Source: a bacterium | GTDB lineage: Bacteria; Bdellovibrionota_C; UBA2361; SZUA-149; JAEUWB01 | NCBI GenBank assembly: GCA_016786595.1 | Contig: JAEUWB010000026.1 | Coordinates: 1 to 42,566, forward strand | DNA length: 42,566 nt | Reading direction: 5' to 3' | In this document: positions 23,854-33,116 of the stretch, piece by piece | How positions within the stretch are numbered: position 1 is the first letter of the stretch | Layout: each line of letters opens with the position of its first letter | Translations under genes and position numbers: made by a program | Notes under the pieces: generated by a model | Seen by the model: only the letters and a program-made list of their open reading frames with translations | What the model was told of the DNA's origin: nothing | The model's database searches: none

Positions 23854-25275
23854 TTAGTTTCCGAAACGATTTTTTCGCATCGCTAAAATTTTCTCGTAAG
23901 TAGCTTTGAGCTTGATAAATTGCTCTACTCGCGCTGGGTCAGGATTTGTATCAGGGTGATACTCTTTCACAAAACGTCGATATTGTTGCTTGATCTCATC
24001 ATCTGTTGCTGCATCATCGAGTCCGAATTGATGGAGCAAACGAGAATATTCATCAACTCCATCTCGCGGTCGCAAGTATCCGGGAATTGTTTTCTCAGGA
24101 ATAATTTTTTTTAAGTATTGAAAAACTGGAAACTTAATGCCCATTCCCGGCAAAATCAAACTTGAGATTGCAATTAATAAAGCTAAAGTTAAAATAACCG
24201 GGAAAAACATTCCATAAAAACCTGAAAAAAGTAACCTCAAGCGCATTAAATAATTTAGTTGGTGAGCCAGCTTAAGCTCATCAATGCGACTGCGAGCAAA
24301 TGCGCGTAACTCTGGTCCTTTCGCATTCAACGCAAGTTCAAAGCGCAGTTTTGCATTATCTTCACTCGGATCGGGTCGGCGTAGAAGAATTTGATCAAAC
24401 GCTTGACGCGCTGCTTCAGAATCCTGATTTTTTAAGGCGGCAAAAACTCTCCAAGTGAATATGGCTAATAGGCTCTGAGTAGCTTGCGGATTACTTGCCT
24501 CAAGCTGTTCAACCAAGCCTTTAACTTTCTCGTCTGCAAACGGCCAAAACTCCTGCCCCTCAAGATTTGCCAGGGTAGTTTCAATCGCCGAACTAGCAAT
24601 TGAAAAAACAGACTCCGATCGATATGCCAAATCTATTTCCGCAAGCTGCCGTAAGGCAATATTAGATTGACTCTTCTCAATATTTTTTCTCGCCAGTTGG
24701 GAAATAAAAACAGTGATTTCTTCTTCAAGGAATTTTTTCTCAAGATCAGATTTAGTAAAATCTCTTAAGGCCACAACTGCAACAGCATCTTCCTTGCCTT
24801 GAAAAGATTTAGCATCAGAATATAATTTTCTTAAATGCTCCAACTCCGTTTGGCACTGCGCTAGTCCGAGCTTATTGATACTCTGCTGCAAGTCTGAGTT
24901 TGCATTTCCAGTTTTTAGATTGCCTAATTCGAGCTCAGCGCATATTTTACAGAGAGCAATCTGCAGTTGGTCAGACCTTTGCACTAAAGGAATAATTTGC
25001 TCTTCAGGCAAAGCGCCCGATCGCAAAGCCTCCCAGACGACTTGAGCTGCTCCTTGACTATCATTCGCAACTTTCCCTGTAATTTGCTGTAAGAGCGACT
25101 CTTGCTCTGCCTTTAAAGTAGCTTGTGAGGAGTCAGAATTTAAATTCTCTGCATCGGCCTGTAAGCTAAAGTTAAACACCAATGCAAATAGCAAGATTAG
25201 CCGGTAATCGCGTAACAATCGAGAAACTCTCAGAAATAATTTACCGGCACCTCGGAGCGTCTCACAATTTAGCAT
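23854..25275 (-). CDS. Membrane-anchored J-domain (DnaJ-like) protein
   Basis: A 473-residue protein with a hydrophobic N-terminal segment (about residues 25-42), a long helical, repeat-like domain and a second hydrophobic segment (about 352-376). A C-terminal J domain (about 410-465) carries the essential HPD in VKEYHPDTNPD. It should present a J domain to DnaK in the cytoplasm while its central part lies in the periplasm; this topology is inference. It starts one base after the DUF1573 gene stop. Confidence 0.8.
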   Translation of the reverse strand: MLNCETLRGAGKLFLRVSRLLRDYRLILLFALVFNFSLQADAENLNSDSSQATLKAEQESLLQQITGKVANDSQGAAQVVWEALRSGALPEEQIIPLVQRSDQLQIALCKICAELELGNLKTGNANSDLQQSINKLGLAQCQTELEHLRKLYSDAKSFQGKEDAVAVVALRDFTKSDLEKKFLEEEITVFISQLARKNIEKSQSNIALRQLAEIDLAYRSESVFSIASSAIETTLANLEGQEFWPFADEKVKGLVEQLEASNPQATQSLLAIFTWRVFAALKNQDSEAARQAFDQILLRRPDPSEDNAKLRFELALNAKGPELRAFARSRIDELKLAHQLNYLMRLRLLFSGFYGMFFPVILTLALLIAISSLILPGMGIKFPVFQYLKKIIPEKTIPGYLRPRDGVDEYSRLLHQFGLDDAATDDEIKQQYRRFVKEYHPDTNPDPARVEQFIKLKATYEKILAMRKNRFGN

Positions 25276-25276
25276 A

Positions 25277-26287
25277 TTAGGTGTTTGGTCGAGTAATCAT
25301 TCCATAAAAGCGTAAAGTAATATTTTGTTCAGCAGGATCACTTAAACTAGTTTGGATACTAACTTCACCTGAAAGCGGGCCAACGTAATTTTTATCGACA
25401 TCAAGTAAGAGTTGGTGAGTATTTGCTTCCAGTTCTGGCTTAATGACCATCACAGTGACGGCCTCGAGAGAACTTTTGGCACTGATAATTTTAAACGCCT
25501 GGGCACTTGCAGATTGAATTTCAACGCGCTGAGTGAGCTGCTGTGAATTAGGATTTACTAGCATGCCAAACGAAATATCACTGGGTGTTAAAACTAGGTC
25601 GCCAACAATCTCAGCAAAAATTGGGATACTTACAACTGGAGTTGATGTGCTGGTAGTGCGTACGACAATTCTACTCTTAAGCAAGCCTACTTTGGCACTA
25701 CTCTTAATACTAACTAATAGTTGATCTTCAGCTTGCTTAGTAATTGTAAAATCATCAGAACGGGAAGTTACTTCAAGAATTTTGACATTCTGTTTCAAGT
25801 TCAATTTGACACTTTGTGAAGCTTCGCTACCTTTACGAATCTGACCAAAATATAGTCGTGGAGGGTCGATATTAATTTCACGCTCAACAATTCCCTCTAA
25901 ATTCAGAACTAAAACTGGTTGGCGCGGGTCATTTGACTCGATACGAATATCTTTACTTTTATAGCCATAAAAGCCCGATGTATCGAATGTTACGTGGATC
26001 AAAGTTGCCCCACCAGGTGCGATTGTTGAAGAATCTGCAAGTGCGGCAGTGCAGCCACAACCGGCTTGAAGCTGACGTAGGACTAGTGGCGCTTGACCAA
26101 GATTTTTTACTGCGAAATCATGCTTAACTTTAAACCCCTCACTCACTGTCCCAAACTTGTGAGTTACTGCATCAACATAAATCTGTGGCACGTTCTCCTG
26201 AGCAAAACACTGCACAGCGACAAGAGATAAGCAGGCAATTATTAGTTTGAGGCGATTTTTTATGGCCACGATTATTTCCCCCATCAT
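25277..26287 (-). CDS. DUF1573 exported protein
   Basis: A 336-residue exported protein with a signal peptide ending near CFAQE. DUF1573 is plain: VTHKFGTVSEGFKVKHDFAVKNLG, QLQAGCGCTAA with paired Cys, and then PGGATLIHVTFDT. Two further Ig-like MSP-type beta domains follow. The role is unknown; DUF1573 domains are often found in envelope proteins of Bacteroidetes and delta-type bacteria. It begins 25 bases after accC and is followed one base later by the J-domain gene. Confidence 0.82.
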   Translation of the reverse strand: MMGEIIVAIKNRLKLIIACLSLVAVQCFAQENVPQIYVDAVTHKFGTVSEGFKVKHDFAVKNLGQAPLVLRQLQAGCGCTAALADSSTIAPGGATLIHVTFDTSGFYGYKSKDIRIESNDPRQPVLVLNLEGIVEREINIDPPRLYFGQIRKGSEASQSVKLNLKQNVKILEVTSRSDDFTITKQAEDQLLVSIKSSAKVGLLKSRIVVRTTSTSTPVVSIPIFAEIVGDLVLTPSDISFGMLVNPNSQQLTQRVEIQSASAQAFKIISAKSSLEAVTVMVIKPELEANTHQLLLDVDKNYVGPLSGEVSIQTSLSDPAEQNITLRFYGMITRPNT

Positions 26288-26312
26288 GATCTACTTTTAG
26301 AATTAATGCTAA

Positions 26313-27689
26313 CTAGGCGTTACTTTCTTCTTTAAATTTTTCAAGTAGTGCGTCGAGTAACTTAGTGTGCACATTGCCTGATATAAAATCGGGATGATCC
26401 AGAATCCGTAAATGTAGCTCGATATTAGTTTTGATTCCACCGATAATGCATTCCTTCAGCGCAACCTTCAACTTAGCGATCGCCTCGGAACGGTTTTTTC
26501 CATGTGCAATAATTTTTGCAATCAGTGAGTCATAGTATGGAGGTACGCGATAACGATCATAAAGCGCAGAGTCGACACGTATGCCAGGGCCCCCTGGTGC
26601 ATGAAATCCAATAATCTCACCTGGCGAGGGTCGCAAGGTAAAAGGATCTTCCGCATTAATGCGTGCTTCAATTGCATGACCTTGAACAGTTACATCCTGC
26701 TGCGAAAAGGACAACTCTTTACCTGCCGCGATCCAAATTTGTTCCTTAACAATATCTGTACGAGTTACCATTTCAGTCACGGGATGCTCGACCTGAAGCC
26801 GTGTATTCATCTCAATAAAATAAAATTCATGCGAGTCTGGACTATACAGAAATTCCATCGTCCCAGCGTTGATATAGTTCATCGCAGACGCCAAACGAAC
26901 TGCAGCTTCATGAATTTTCTTACGCACTGCCTCGGGCATATTTACCGCAGGCGTCTCTTCAATAATTTTCTGATAGCGCCGCTGCATCGAGCAATCGCGC
27001 TCACCTAAGTGCACAATATTTTTAGCCTTATCACCAATAATCTGAACTTCGATATGACGCGCACGCGGTAGAAATTTTTCAATATATATATGCGGGTCGT
27101 TAAACGCAGCTTCAACTTCACGTTTAGCTTGGTTAAAGGCATCAACAAATTCTTCTCTTCTGTGAATAATTTTCATGCCGCGACCACCGCCTCCAGCGCT
27201 GGCCTTGATCAAAACCGGAAATCCAATTTTCTCAGCCTCTTCCAGTGCTAGCTCCGGATCTGTTCCCGCTTCCTCGCTCCCAGGCACAGTTGGCACCTCA
27301 TATTTTTTTGCCATGCGTCTTGCACTTGCCTTGTCGCCCATGAGCAGCATATGTCGCGCAGATGGTCCAATAAAGGTCGTGCCACACTGCTGGCAAATTT
27401 CTGCAAAGCGCGCGTTTTCGCTTAAGAAGCCATAACCTGGATGAATTGCCTCAGCCCCAGTTGATGCGGCCGCTGAAATAATTGCTGAAATATTTAAATA
27501 GGAATCTGTTGACGCGGCAGGCCCGATGCAAACGCTTTCATCGGCAAGCTTAACATGCAAGGCCTCAGCATCAGCTGTAGAATGAACGGATACAGTCTTA
27601 ATGCCCAATTCATGACAAGCACGGATTACTCGCACCGCGATTTCGCCACGATTTGCAATTAAAACTTTACGAAATGGAGGCTGTAGCAT
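26313..27689 (-). CDS. accC: Acetyl-CoA carboxylase, biotin carboxylase subunit
   Basis: Carboxylates BCCP-bound biotin with ATP and bicarbonate, the first step of fatty acid synthesis. The 458 residues show KVLIANRGEIAVRVIRACHELGI, the ATP-grasp glycine loop ASAGGGGRGM, and EMNTRLQVEHPVTEMVT with the catalytic residues. Length is normal. It follows accB by 17 bases. Confidence 0.97.
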   Translation of the reverse strand: MLQPPFRKVLIANRGEIAVRVIRACHELGIKTVSVHSTADAEALHVKLADESVCIGPAASTDSYLNISAIISAAASTGAEAIHPGYGFLSENARFAEICQQCGTTFIGPSARHMLLMGDKASARRMAKKYEVPTVPGSEEAGTDPELALEEAEKIGFPVLIKASAGGGGRGMKIIHRREEFVDAFNQAKREVEAAFNDPHIYIEKFLPRARHIEVQIIGDKAKNIVHLGERDCSMQRRYQKIIEETPAVNMPEAVRKKIHEAAVRLASAMNYINAGTMEFLYSPDSHEFYFIEMNTRLQVEHPVTEMVTRTDIVKEQIWIAAGKELSFSQQDVTVQGHAIEARINAEDPFTLRPSPGEIIGFHAPGGPGIRVDSALYDRYRVPPYYDSLIAKIIAHGKNRSEAIAKLKVALKECIIGGIKTNIELHLRILDHPDFISGNVHTKLLDALLEKFKEESNA

Positions 27690-27706
27690 GCGACTATGAT
27701 TACAAC

Positions 27707-28261
27707 CTATGCCGGCTCAATCCGAAACAGGGCTTCGTTAAATTCAACCATTTGCCCATCGTCGAGACAAACTTCCATAACTTTGCCTGTGACATCAGAT
27801 TCAATCTCATTCATCAATTTCATGGCCTCGACGATACAGAGCACTTCGCCTTTTTTCACAAAGTTCCCGACTTCAACATAGGGTTTGGCGTCAGGTGCGG
27901 GGCGTCGATAAAACGTTCCAACCATTGGAGAGCGAACTTCTTTATATTCAGAAGACTTTTCAGCTTTTGTCGGCTTAGCCGCAGGACCCTTAGATTCTAA
28001 GCCATTTGTGGCACTAGGATTTACATTTTGATGTGAAATATTTTGTGGGCTAGCTACTGCTGGCTGGGCAGTGCTTGTCACTGACTGTTGGGTTATAGTC
28101 GGTTGCGAACCACGCTTGAGCTTTAATTTTTCACCGCCACGATCAAGCTCAAATTCATAAACATCATGGGTTCTTAATAAGCCTAGAAGATCCTCAAGAT
28201 CAGTCAATCCAAGCGTGGAAGCAGCTTTATGGCTCTTCAATTTATCATTTCCGTCTTTCAT
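27707..28261 (-). CDS. accB: Acetyl-CoA carboxylase, biotin carboxyl carrier protein
   Basis: Carries biotin on Lys148 in the motif [10 protein letters not shown], within a C-terminal biotinyl domain (about residues 108-183). The N-terminal region and a Ser/Pro/Ala-rich linker (about 52-105) are typical. ATG 28261 is preferred over TTG 28270, as GAGG lies just before it. Length 184 is a little longer than E. coli AccB. Confidence 0.95.
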   Translation of the reverse strand: MKDGNDKLKSHKAASTLGLTDLEDLLGLLRTHDVYEFELDRGGEKLKLKRGSQPTITQQSVTSTAQPAVASPQNISHQNVNPSATNGLESKGPAAKPTKAEKSSEYKEVRSPMVGTFYRRPAPDAKPYVEVGNFVKKGEVLCIVEAMKLMNEIESDVTGKVMEVCLDDGQMVEFNEALFRIEPA

Positions 28262-28304
28262 AATCCTCAAGCGGGAAAGCTATTTTGCGAATTAAAAATT
28301 AGTC

Positions 28305-28344
28305 CCTAAAAGTTTTTATTCATGAATAAAAAACATACTTTAGG
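28305..28344. promoter_or_regulatory. Extended AT-rich palindrome upstream of accB
   Basis: The core TTTTTATTCA/TGAATAAAAA (28313-28332) is a perfect 20-base palindrome. CCTAAA (28305-28310) and TTTAGG (28339-28344) extend the symmetry as outer arms, with a few extra bases on one side. It lies in the 101-base gap between aroQ and accB, about 45 bases before the accB ATG. It may be an operator for fatty-acid synthesis genes or a structured leader. Confidence 0.45.
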
Positions 28345-28362
28345 AACTGTGAATACTACCAG

Positions 28363-28809
28363 TCAGCGCATTAAGAAGTCGAGTGCTATTTCATACCCGA
28401 TTGGTCCGAAACCAGCAATAATTGCCGACGAAATCTCAGCTGTTATTGAATGTTTTCGATAGGATTCACGCGCATAGATATTACTTAAGTGTACTTCAAC
28501 AATTGGACAGGTAATCATCTCTAGCGCATCACGAAGCGCCACGCTTGTATGAGAAAATCCTCCGGGATTAATCAATATGCCTTTTAAATATTTCTGCCGG
28601 TCCAATTGGATTAATTCTTGAACTTTTTCAATCAAATCACCTTCATGGTTTGATTGAAAAAACTGAAGTTCCACTTGCTGAGTAACAGCTTTTTCGATGA
28701 GGCGCTGATTTATTTTATCTAAGCTAATCCCTCCGTATAATGTAGGGTCACGTAACTCTAAGAGATTTAAATTTGGCCCATTGAGGACAGAAATTTTTTC
28801 CATCTTCAC
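28363..28809 (-). CDS. aroQ: 3-Dehydroquinate dehydratase, type II
   Basis: Shikimate-pathway dehydratase. The 148 residues show GPNLNLLELRDPTLYGG (with the catalytic Tyr), QSNHEGDLI, NPGGFSHTSVALRDAL and VEVHLSNIYARESYRKHS with the active-site His and Arg. The usual NPGAYTH motif is NPGGFSH here. It may start with GTG 28809, overlapping the upstream TPR gene by 4 bases, or with ATG 28803. The aroQ-accB-accC order is common, here without efp in between. Confidence 0.94.
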   Translation of the reverse strand: MKMEKISVLNGPNLNLLELRDPTLYGGISLDKINQRLIEKAVTQQVELQFFQSNHEGDLIEKVQELIQLDRQKYLKGILINPGGFSHTSVALRDALEMITCPIVEVHLSNIYARESYRKHSITAEISSAIIAGFGPIGYEIALDFLMR

Positions 28810-29306
28810 TTGTCTAAATCATCCAGGATATCAGAAAAGTCAGCGTCGATATCGATTTCGCCAACGATTTTTTCAGCAGCAGGTTTTTTACTGACCGACT
28901 CAGGACTAGTTGCCTGTCGTGTTTCAGCATGCCCTGCCTCATTTTTACCTTGATCATGCCCCGCATTACTTGCTGCCTGTTCAGAAGATTCAGCGGGGCC
29001 CTCCCCAAGTAACTCTAAAAGTTTATCCAGTGCTGGAGATTCAACCCCGCGGGTACGTAATTCACGCAACTCTCGCACGCAGAATTCTTTCATCCCATCT
29101 AGATAAAATAAGCGTGCTAATTGTAAGCGCCCTTCAAAATTATTTGGATGATGCGCAAGCCCGCGAAAACAATATTCCCGCGCGAGGCTTCGCTCCTGAG
29201 CGTCCTCAGCAAGAAGTGTTGCTAGCTCTACGAATTCCTGAGCTCCAGGATTGAGCTTTAAGAATTCCTTAAGCGCTTTGATTCTTTCCTTGGCATTTAC
29301 AACCAT
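28806..29306 (-). CDS. TPR-like helical protein
   Basis: A 166-residue protein. The N-terminal half has two TPR-like helical units (AREYCFRGLAHHPNNFEGRLQLARLFYLDGMKEF). The C-terminal half is low-complexity, Ser/Glu/Ala-rich and ends in a strongly acidic tail (ADFSDILDDLDK). Likely a protein-protein adaptor; no specific role can be given. First gene of the minus-strand run that continues through aroQ, with a 4-base overlap. Confidence 0.68.
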   Translation of the reverse strand: MVVNAKERIKALKEFLKLNPGAQEFVELATLLAEDAQERSLAREYCFRGLAHHPNNFEGRLQLARLFYLDGMKEFCVRELRELRTRGVESPALDKLLELLGEGPAESSEQAASNAGHDQGKNEAGHAETRQATSPESVSKKPAAEKIVGEIDIDADFSDILDDLDK

Positions 29307-29341
29307 AATACTGAATAAAACAATTTCTAGCCTAAAAATGC

Positions 29342-29376
29342 AAACGGGTTTTGACTTTGTAAGTCAAAACCCGTTT
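29342..29376 (-). terminator. Strong intrinsic terminator of the pilus operon
   Basis: AAACGGGTTTTGACT (29342-29356) and its exact complement (29362-29376) form a 15-bp stem with a tight loop. On the minus strand the stem is followed by GCATTTTTAGG, a short T-run. It lies about 26 bases after the last gene of the pil operon and before the TPR-aroQ run. It may also work in the other direction, though no plus-strand gene is near. Confidence 0.8.
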
Positions 29377-29402
29377 AAAAATTACCAATAAGAGCTATTT
29401 TA

Positions 29403-30398
29403 TTAGCAGTTATCTACAGAACCAAAAGTCACAGTTTGCGTGCTTTGCAGTGTGATACTATCCCCACTTCCAAGACGACCACGGACAGTAACTTTTACTG
29501 CATGTGTGCCGCTTGTAACTACATTACTTGAGCCAGTATATACTTGGCTAGGTGGCACGCCGTTAATAAATAATCCATTCACAGCAACCTCAGAGTCAGG
29601 TGCAGCTTCAGCATTGACGTTCAAAGTTCCAGTTTGAGATCCCGCTCCATCATTAATTTCAAACTTTACTGATTCAATTTTAAGTCTTTGAACTTTAGAA
29701 GTGTTTTTAATTTTGATTGTATACTGAGTATTTGTAAACGGCTCTGGGTCATCAGTAGTAGAGTCGCCATCGCAATCGCCAATTCTCGCAGTATCAATCG
29801 TTCCAAACTTTGAAGTTCCACCAGCATCAGTAAATTCCAGTGAAAGAATGCGAATATTTGCAGTATCGTCATCAGTTACACGGCCGCCCCCAAGTCCGCC
29901 ACCGGCAGCACCAGCGAAACCATTAAAGCCTTCCGGAATCGTTCCAGTGCCAATAATCGTGGTTCGAGCAATTAAGTTATGGACTCCAGATGCACGACAT
30001 TCGAAAACATAACTGCCTGGCCGTTCTAGACCCAACACACCACTCATCTGACCATTGTCATCTGTATGCTCAACACCAGTTGTTGGCTCCAGAATGGCAA
30101 TCCCTTGTTCTGAGTCGCAAGTAATTAAAAGATTTTTAAGTGCACGGTTGCTTGGGTCTTGAGCAATAACTCGATAACCCGAAGTATCGCCGACAGCAAC
30201 TTTTTCTGGTGCAATAATTGTTAACTGCGACCCAGAGGAGCCAGTCGAAGTGAAACGACCATCCTTACCAGTGCCGCTAGTCTCTGCATCATCGCTACCG
30301 TCAGTATTTCCCTGCGTGCAGGCAAAAAGTGTTGCGCAGATAGTAACAACAAATATCACACTGACTAACTTAATGTTTCTTAGTGCTTTGTGGATCAT
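29403..30398 (-). CDS. Lipoprotein of the pilus operon, unknown
   Basis: A 331-residue predicted lipoprotein: signal peptide and lipobox ending at FAC (about residue 27). An early part (about 60-150) reads like an Ig-like beta domain with TIIAPEKVAVGDTSGY. A Gly-rich linker (AGAAGGGLGGGR) follows, then a second beta-rich domain with an acidic DCDGDSTTDDPEP loop. Last gene of the pil operon, before the terminator. Its position suggests a role with the secretin or fibre, but this is inference. Confidence 0.65.
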   Translation of the reverse strand: MIHKALRNIKLVSVIFVVTICATLFACTQGNTDGSDDAETSGTGKDGRFTSTGSSGSQLTIIAPEKVAVGDTSGYRVIAQDPSNRALKNLLITCDSEQGIAILEPTTGVEHTDDNGQMSGVLGLERPGSYVFECRASGVHNLIARTTIIGTGTIPEGFNGFAGAAGGGLGGGRVTDDDTANIRILSLEFTDAGGTSKFGTIDTARIGDCDGDSTTDDPEPFTNTQYTIKIKNTSKVQRLKIESVKFEINDGAGSQTGTLNVNAEAAPDSEVAVNGLFINGVPPSQVYTGSSNVVTSGTHAVKVTVRGRLGSGDSITLQSTQTVTFGSVDNC

Positions 30399-30418
30399 AA
30401 CTCTCCGTTATTTAAATT

Positions 30419-31117
30419 CTATTCAACAGCCGCTTCGCCAGTTGATGAAGATGTAGTATCACCGGATGTATCGCCCGTTGATGACGATGTAGTCGATGAG
30501 CTAGCTTCAACAAAAATTAATGTATAATTTACAGGATTAGTCTCAAGTTCATCCCCTGCTTGCGTGATAGCTGTAACTCTGCAGGAAGCAACCATCTCAA
30601 AAGGCAATGGAGGAAGATCATTTAAATGATTAGAGATATAGTCTAAAACATCTGCAGTAACAAAGGGAACCTGCGCATATGCTTTAGTGCCAGTAATCAA
30701 ACTGTTATTAGTGCCGCCACCAGAAGTGCTTGAACTTGCGCTAATCACAGCAGGAGAAATTACAGCTGTAAATGAAAAGGCGTCATCAGGAACGACTAAG
30801 CTCGAACCAGGAATATTATAACTACAATTCAGCGTAGTTGTCCGGATAAATTGATTAACTAAACGATTTTCAAGACCAATAAAACCACCTGCTCCCCCTG
30901 GAGTAGGAACGATAGTAGGTAAACCCTCGCCTGTATCGAGAATTTGAAAAATCGTGCCGTTGTCTCCTTCGCTACCTGTAGAATCAGCAAAAAATCCTAG
31001 TGCTAAAAATGACGTGCCTTGATCATTGCTAGATGCTGTGCCACATGCCGCAATGGTAGCAATCAATCCACCAAATACTAGCAATCCAAGTAATTTTTTT
31101 GCACTTGAAAATCGCAT
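30419..31117 (-). CDS. Lipoprotein of the pilus operon, Ser/Thr-rich tail
   Basis: A 232-residue predicted lipoprotein with a lipobox at IAAC (about residue 25). The middle is beta-rich and unrecognised. The last 30 residues are a Ser/Thr/Gly repeat (SSSTGDTSGD-like) encoded by imperfect 36-base repeats. It lies 40 bases after pilQ and 20 before the second lipoprotein gene. It could be a secretin pilot or stalk-associated protein; that is a guess from position. Confidence 0.65.
   Translation of the reverse strand: MRFSSAKKLLGLLVFGGLIATIAACGTASSNDQGTSFLALGFFADSTGSEGDNGTIFQILDTGEGLPTIVPTPGGAGGFIGLENRLVNQFIRTTTLNCSYNIPGSSLVVPDDAFSFTAVISPAVISASSSTSGGGTNNSLITGTKAYAQVPFVTADVLDYISNHLNDLPPLPFEMVASCRVTAITQAGDELETNPVNYTLIFVEASSSTTSSSTGDTSGDTTSSSTGEAAVE
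30441..30493. repeat. Imperfect 36-base direct repeat in the lipoprotein tail
   Basis: GTTGATGAAGATGTAGT (30441-30457) recurs with one change at 30477-30493, a 36-base period equal to 12 codons. It encodes the Ser/Thr/Gly-rich C-terminal tail. Length may vary by slippage. Confidence 0.55.
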
Positions 31118-31157
31118 GATAAAATCCTCCGCAGTGTATAACTCTTTAAAGATTAAA

Positions 31158-33116
31158 TTACATTAAACTTGGATCGAAACTACCCTCAACAATATGAGGA
31201 GTAATAAAGAACACTAGTTCGTCATCTCGCTTATCAACAAATGAATGCCTAAAAGCATACCCTAAGAAAGGAATGTCTTTTAAGAACGGCACGCCTTCAA
31301 TTCGGTCTGTGTCCTCAATGCGATATACTCCACCAAGTGCAAAAGTCTGACCGCTCTTAACCAAAATCGATGACGTTGCTTCTCGGTTAACAGTTGTTGG
31401 AATATTATCGACTGACTTTGACCCGAATGTACTTGATGAGGCGCGCACATCTAAGAGCACGTAGTAGTCAGGAGATGCCTGTGGAGTAACACTCATTTCA
31501 ATACCAACAGGTATTTCCTCGAAAGCCGTAGCACCGCCGCCAGAGTTAGATCCAGAACCGACTGAAACACTCGAACCAGAGGACGGCAAACGTACGCGAA
31601 CCGTTTCCACGCTCTTAATTACTGCTTCCTTATTGTTCACAGTAGCAATTTGCGGCTTACTAATTACTCGAACCTTGCCTTCTGTTTCAAGCGCAGTAAG
31701 ACGCGCTGCAATTTGTCGACTTCCATCAGCCGAGTCTAAAATTGCAGAAATAGCAGTTCCAGAATTAGGGCCAATCGCAGCTGGAAAGCTAAATGCGTTT
31801 CCGCCATTATCGCCCCGCACAAACACTGAATTTGGAAAATTATAGCCTAACGCATTGCCATATTGAGGTGCATTGGCGTTGAAAAAGTTCCACTGAAATC
31901 CGAGATCCCGCAAAATATTTCTTGAAGCTTCAACAATTTGAGTTTCCAGTAGAACTTGCGGAGTTCTTAAGTCGAGGCGCTTAATTAATTCCAAAACATC
32001 TGTCTGCGCACGCGCGATGTCTTTAATAATTAATTGGTTTGTACGCTCATCAGAAGTAATCGTTCCACGCTCGCTAAGTAGTGACTCAACTTGCTCCTTG
32101 AGGTCACTCACGCGCGCATAACTTACGCGAATATAATTTACGTCTAAGTCTTCTAACTGCTCAGCGGCACGTTTTGCCTCAGTTAAAGCCTTACGCTCGT
32201 CACGTAACTTATCAACTGGAGCAATACGAATCACATTTCCTTCACGGACTTGATCTAAGCCATTAGTTTTAAGAATTACATCAAGTGCTTGATCCCAAGG
32301 CACATCAATCAAGCGTAATGTAACTTTGCCCGCGACATCGTCACTTGCAATAATATTTAAATTCGAGACTTCAGCAATAATGCGAAGCGCATTGTCGATG
32401 TCAGTGTCTTGGAGGTCTAAAGAGATTAAGCGACCAGTATAGTGCTTTGATCCATCAGCTGAAATAATTTCGCTACCCGCTTCTTCACTTGGAGCAGAAG
32501 CTGCCGTCGTATCAGCGCCAGCTTGTGGTGCGGCGGCATCAGAAGTTGCAGGTGCTGCGGCTTCAGCAGGTTTCTGCTGAGCGCGTGCGCCAGGATTCAT
32601 CGCCGTAGTTGCAGCTGTCTCGCCACCAACCGGATAAGCCTTCACAGTAATGCCTCGGCCAGTTGCAAGTGCTGAAAGCTTTACGCCAGCGTCGACAAAC
32701 ATTCTTAGCGCAGCATTTGCTCCCTCTTGCACAACTCGCGCAGAGCGAATTCCAGCAACAGTACTCTTTGGCGCAAGTAAAGGAGTCGCTGCTTGCTGCC
32801 CAACTGAAGCACCAGGAATTGTTAGCACGTATTCAGTTGGCGTTGTCTGAGTAAGCTGGAATGCAGCTTCATCAGAAAGCAGCACTTGAATTTCTCCAGG
32901 CGTTGCAATTGATTTATTAAAAGCCAATTGGTTAACGGTTACACCAAATGTGGTGGAAGCCATTTGCCCCTTGGTGTGATCTTCTGTCGTTGCAGAAGCT
33001 TGCTGCATCGATTTATCACTTGTTGAAGTTTTTGAAATTGTTGCGCATCCGCAAACAGCTACAGATATTGCACCAACTACAATTGTTTGTATAAAAACTT
33101 TGCTACCAGCACTCAT
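31158..33116 (-). CDS. pilQ: PilQ-type secretin of type IV pili
   Basis: Outer-membrane channel through which the pilus passes, 652 residues. Domains in order: signal with a lipobox-like VCGC (about residue 24), one AMIN domain (about 55-165) for peptidoglycan binding, an Ala/Pro-rich linker, a secretin N0 domain (DIDNALRIIAEVSNLNI), an N1 domain (IRVSYARVSDLKEQVESLL), and the secretin barrel ending VPFLKDIPFLGYAFRHSF. One AMIN domain and a lipid-anchored N-terminus differ from the usual PilQ. It follows pilO after a 247-base gap with no pilP. Confidence 0.9.
   Translation of the reverse strand: MSAGSKVFIQTIVVGAISVAVCGCATISKTSTSDKSMQQASATTEDHTKGQMASTTFGVTVNQLAFNKSIATPGEIQVLLSDEAAFQLTQTTPTEYVLTIPGASVGQQAATPLLAPKSTVAGIRSARVVQEGANAALRMFVDAGVKLSALATGRGITVKAYPVGGETAATTAMNPGARAQQKPAEAAAPATSDAAAPQAGADTTAASAPSEEAGSEIISADGSKHYTGRLISLDLQDTDIDNALRIIAEVSNLNIIASDDVAGKVTLRLIDVPWDQALDVILKTNGLDQVREGNVIRIAPVDKLRDERKALTEAKRAAEQLEDLDVNYIRVSYARVSDLKEQVESLLSERGTITSDERTNQLIIKDIARAQTDVLELIKRLDLRTPQVLLETQIVEASRNILRDLGFQWNFFNANAPQYGNALGYNFPNSVFVRGDNGGNAFSFPAAIGPNSGTAISAILDSADGSRQIAARLTALETEGKVRVISKPQIATVNNKEAVIKSVETVRVRLPSSGSSVSVGSGSNSGGGATAFEEIPVGIEMSVTPQASPDYYVLLDVRASSSTFGSKSVDNIPTTVNREATSSILVKSGQTFALGGVYRIEDTDRIEGVPFLKDIPFLGYAFRHSFVDKRDDELVFFITPHIVEGSFDPSLM

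Noticed and set aside
26601-27008. 135-codon plus-strand frame
   Set aside because: Antisense to accC.
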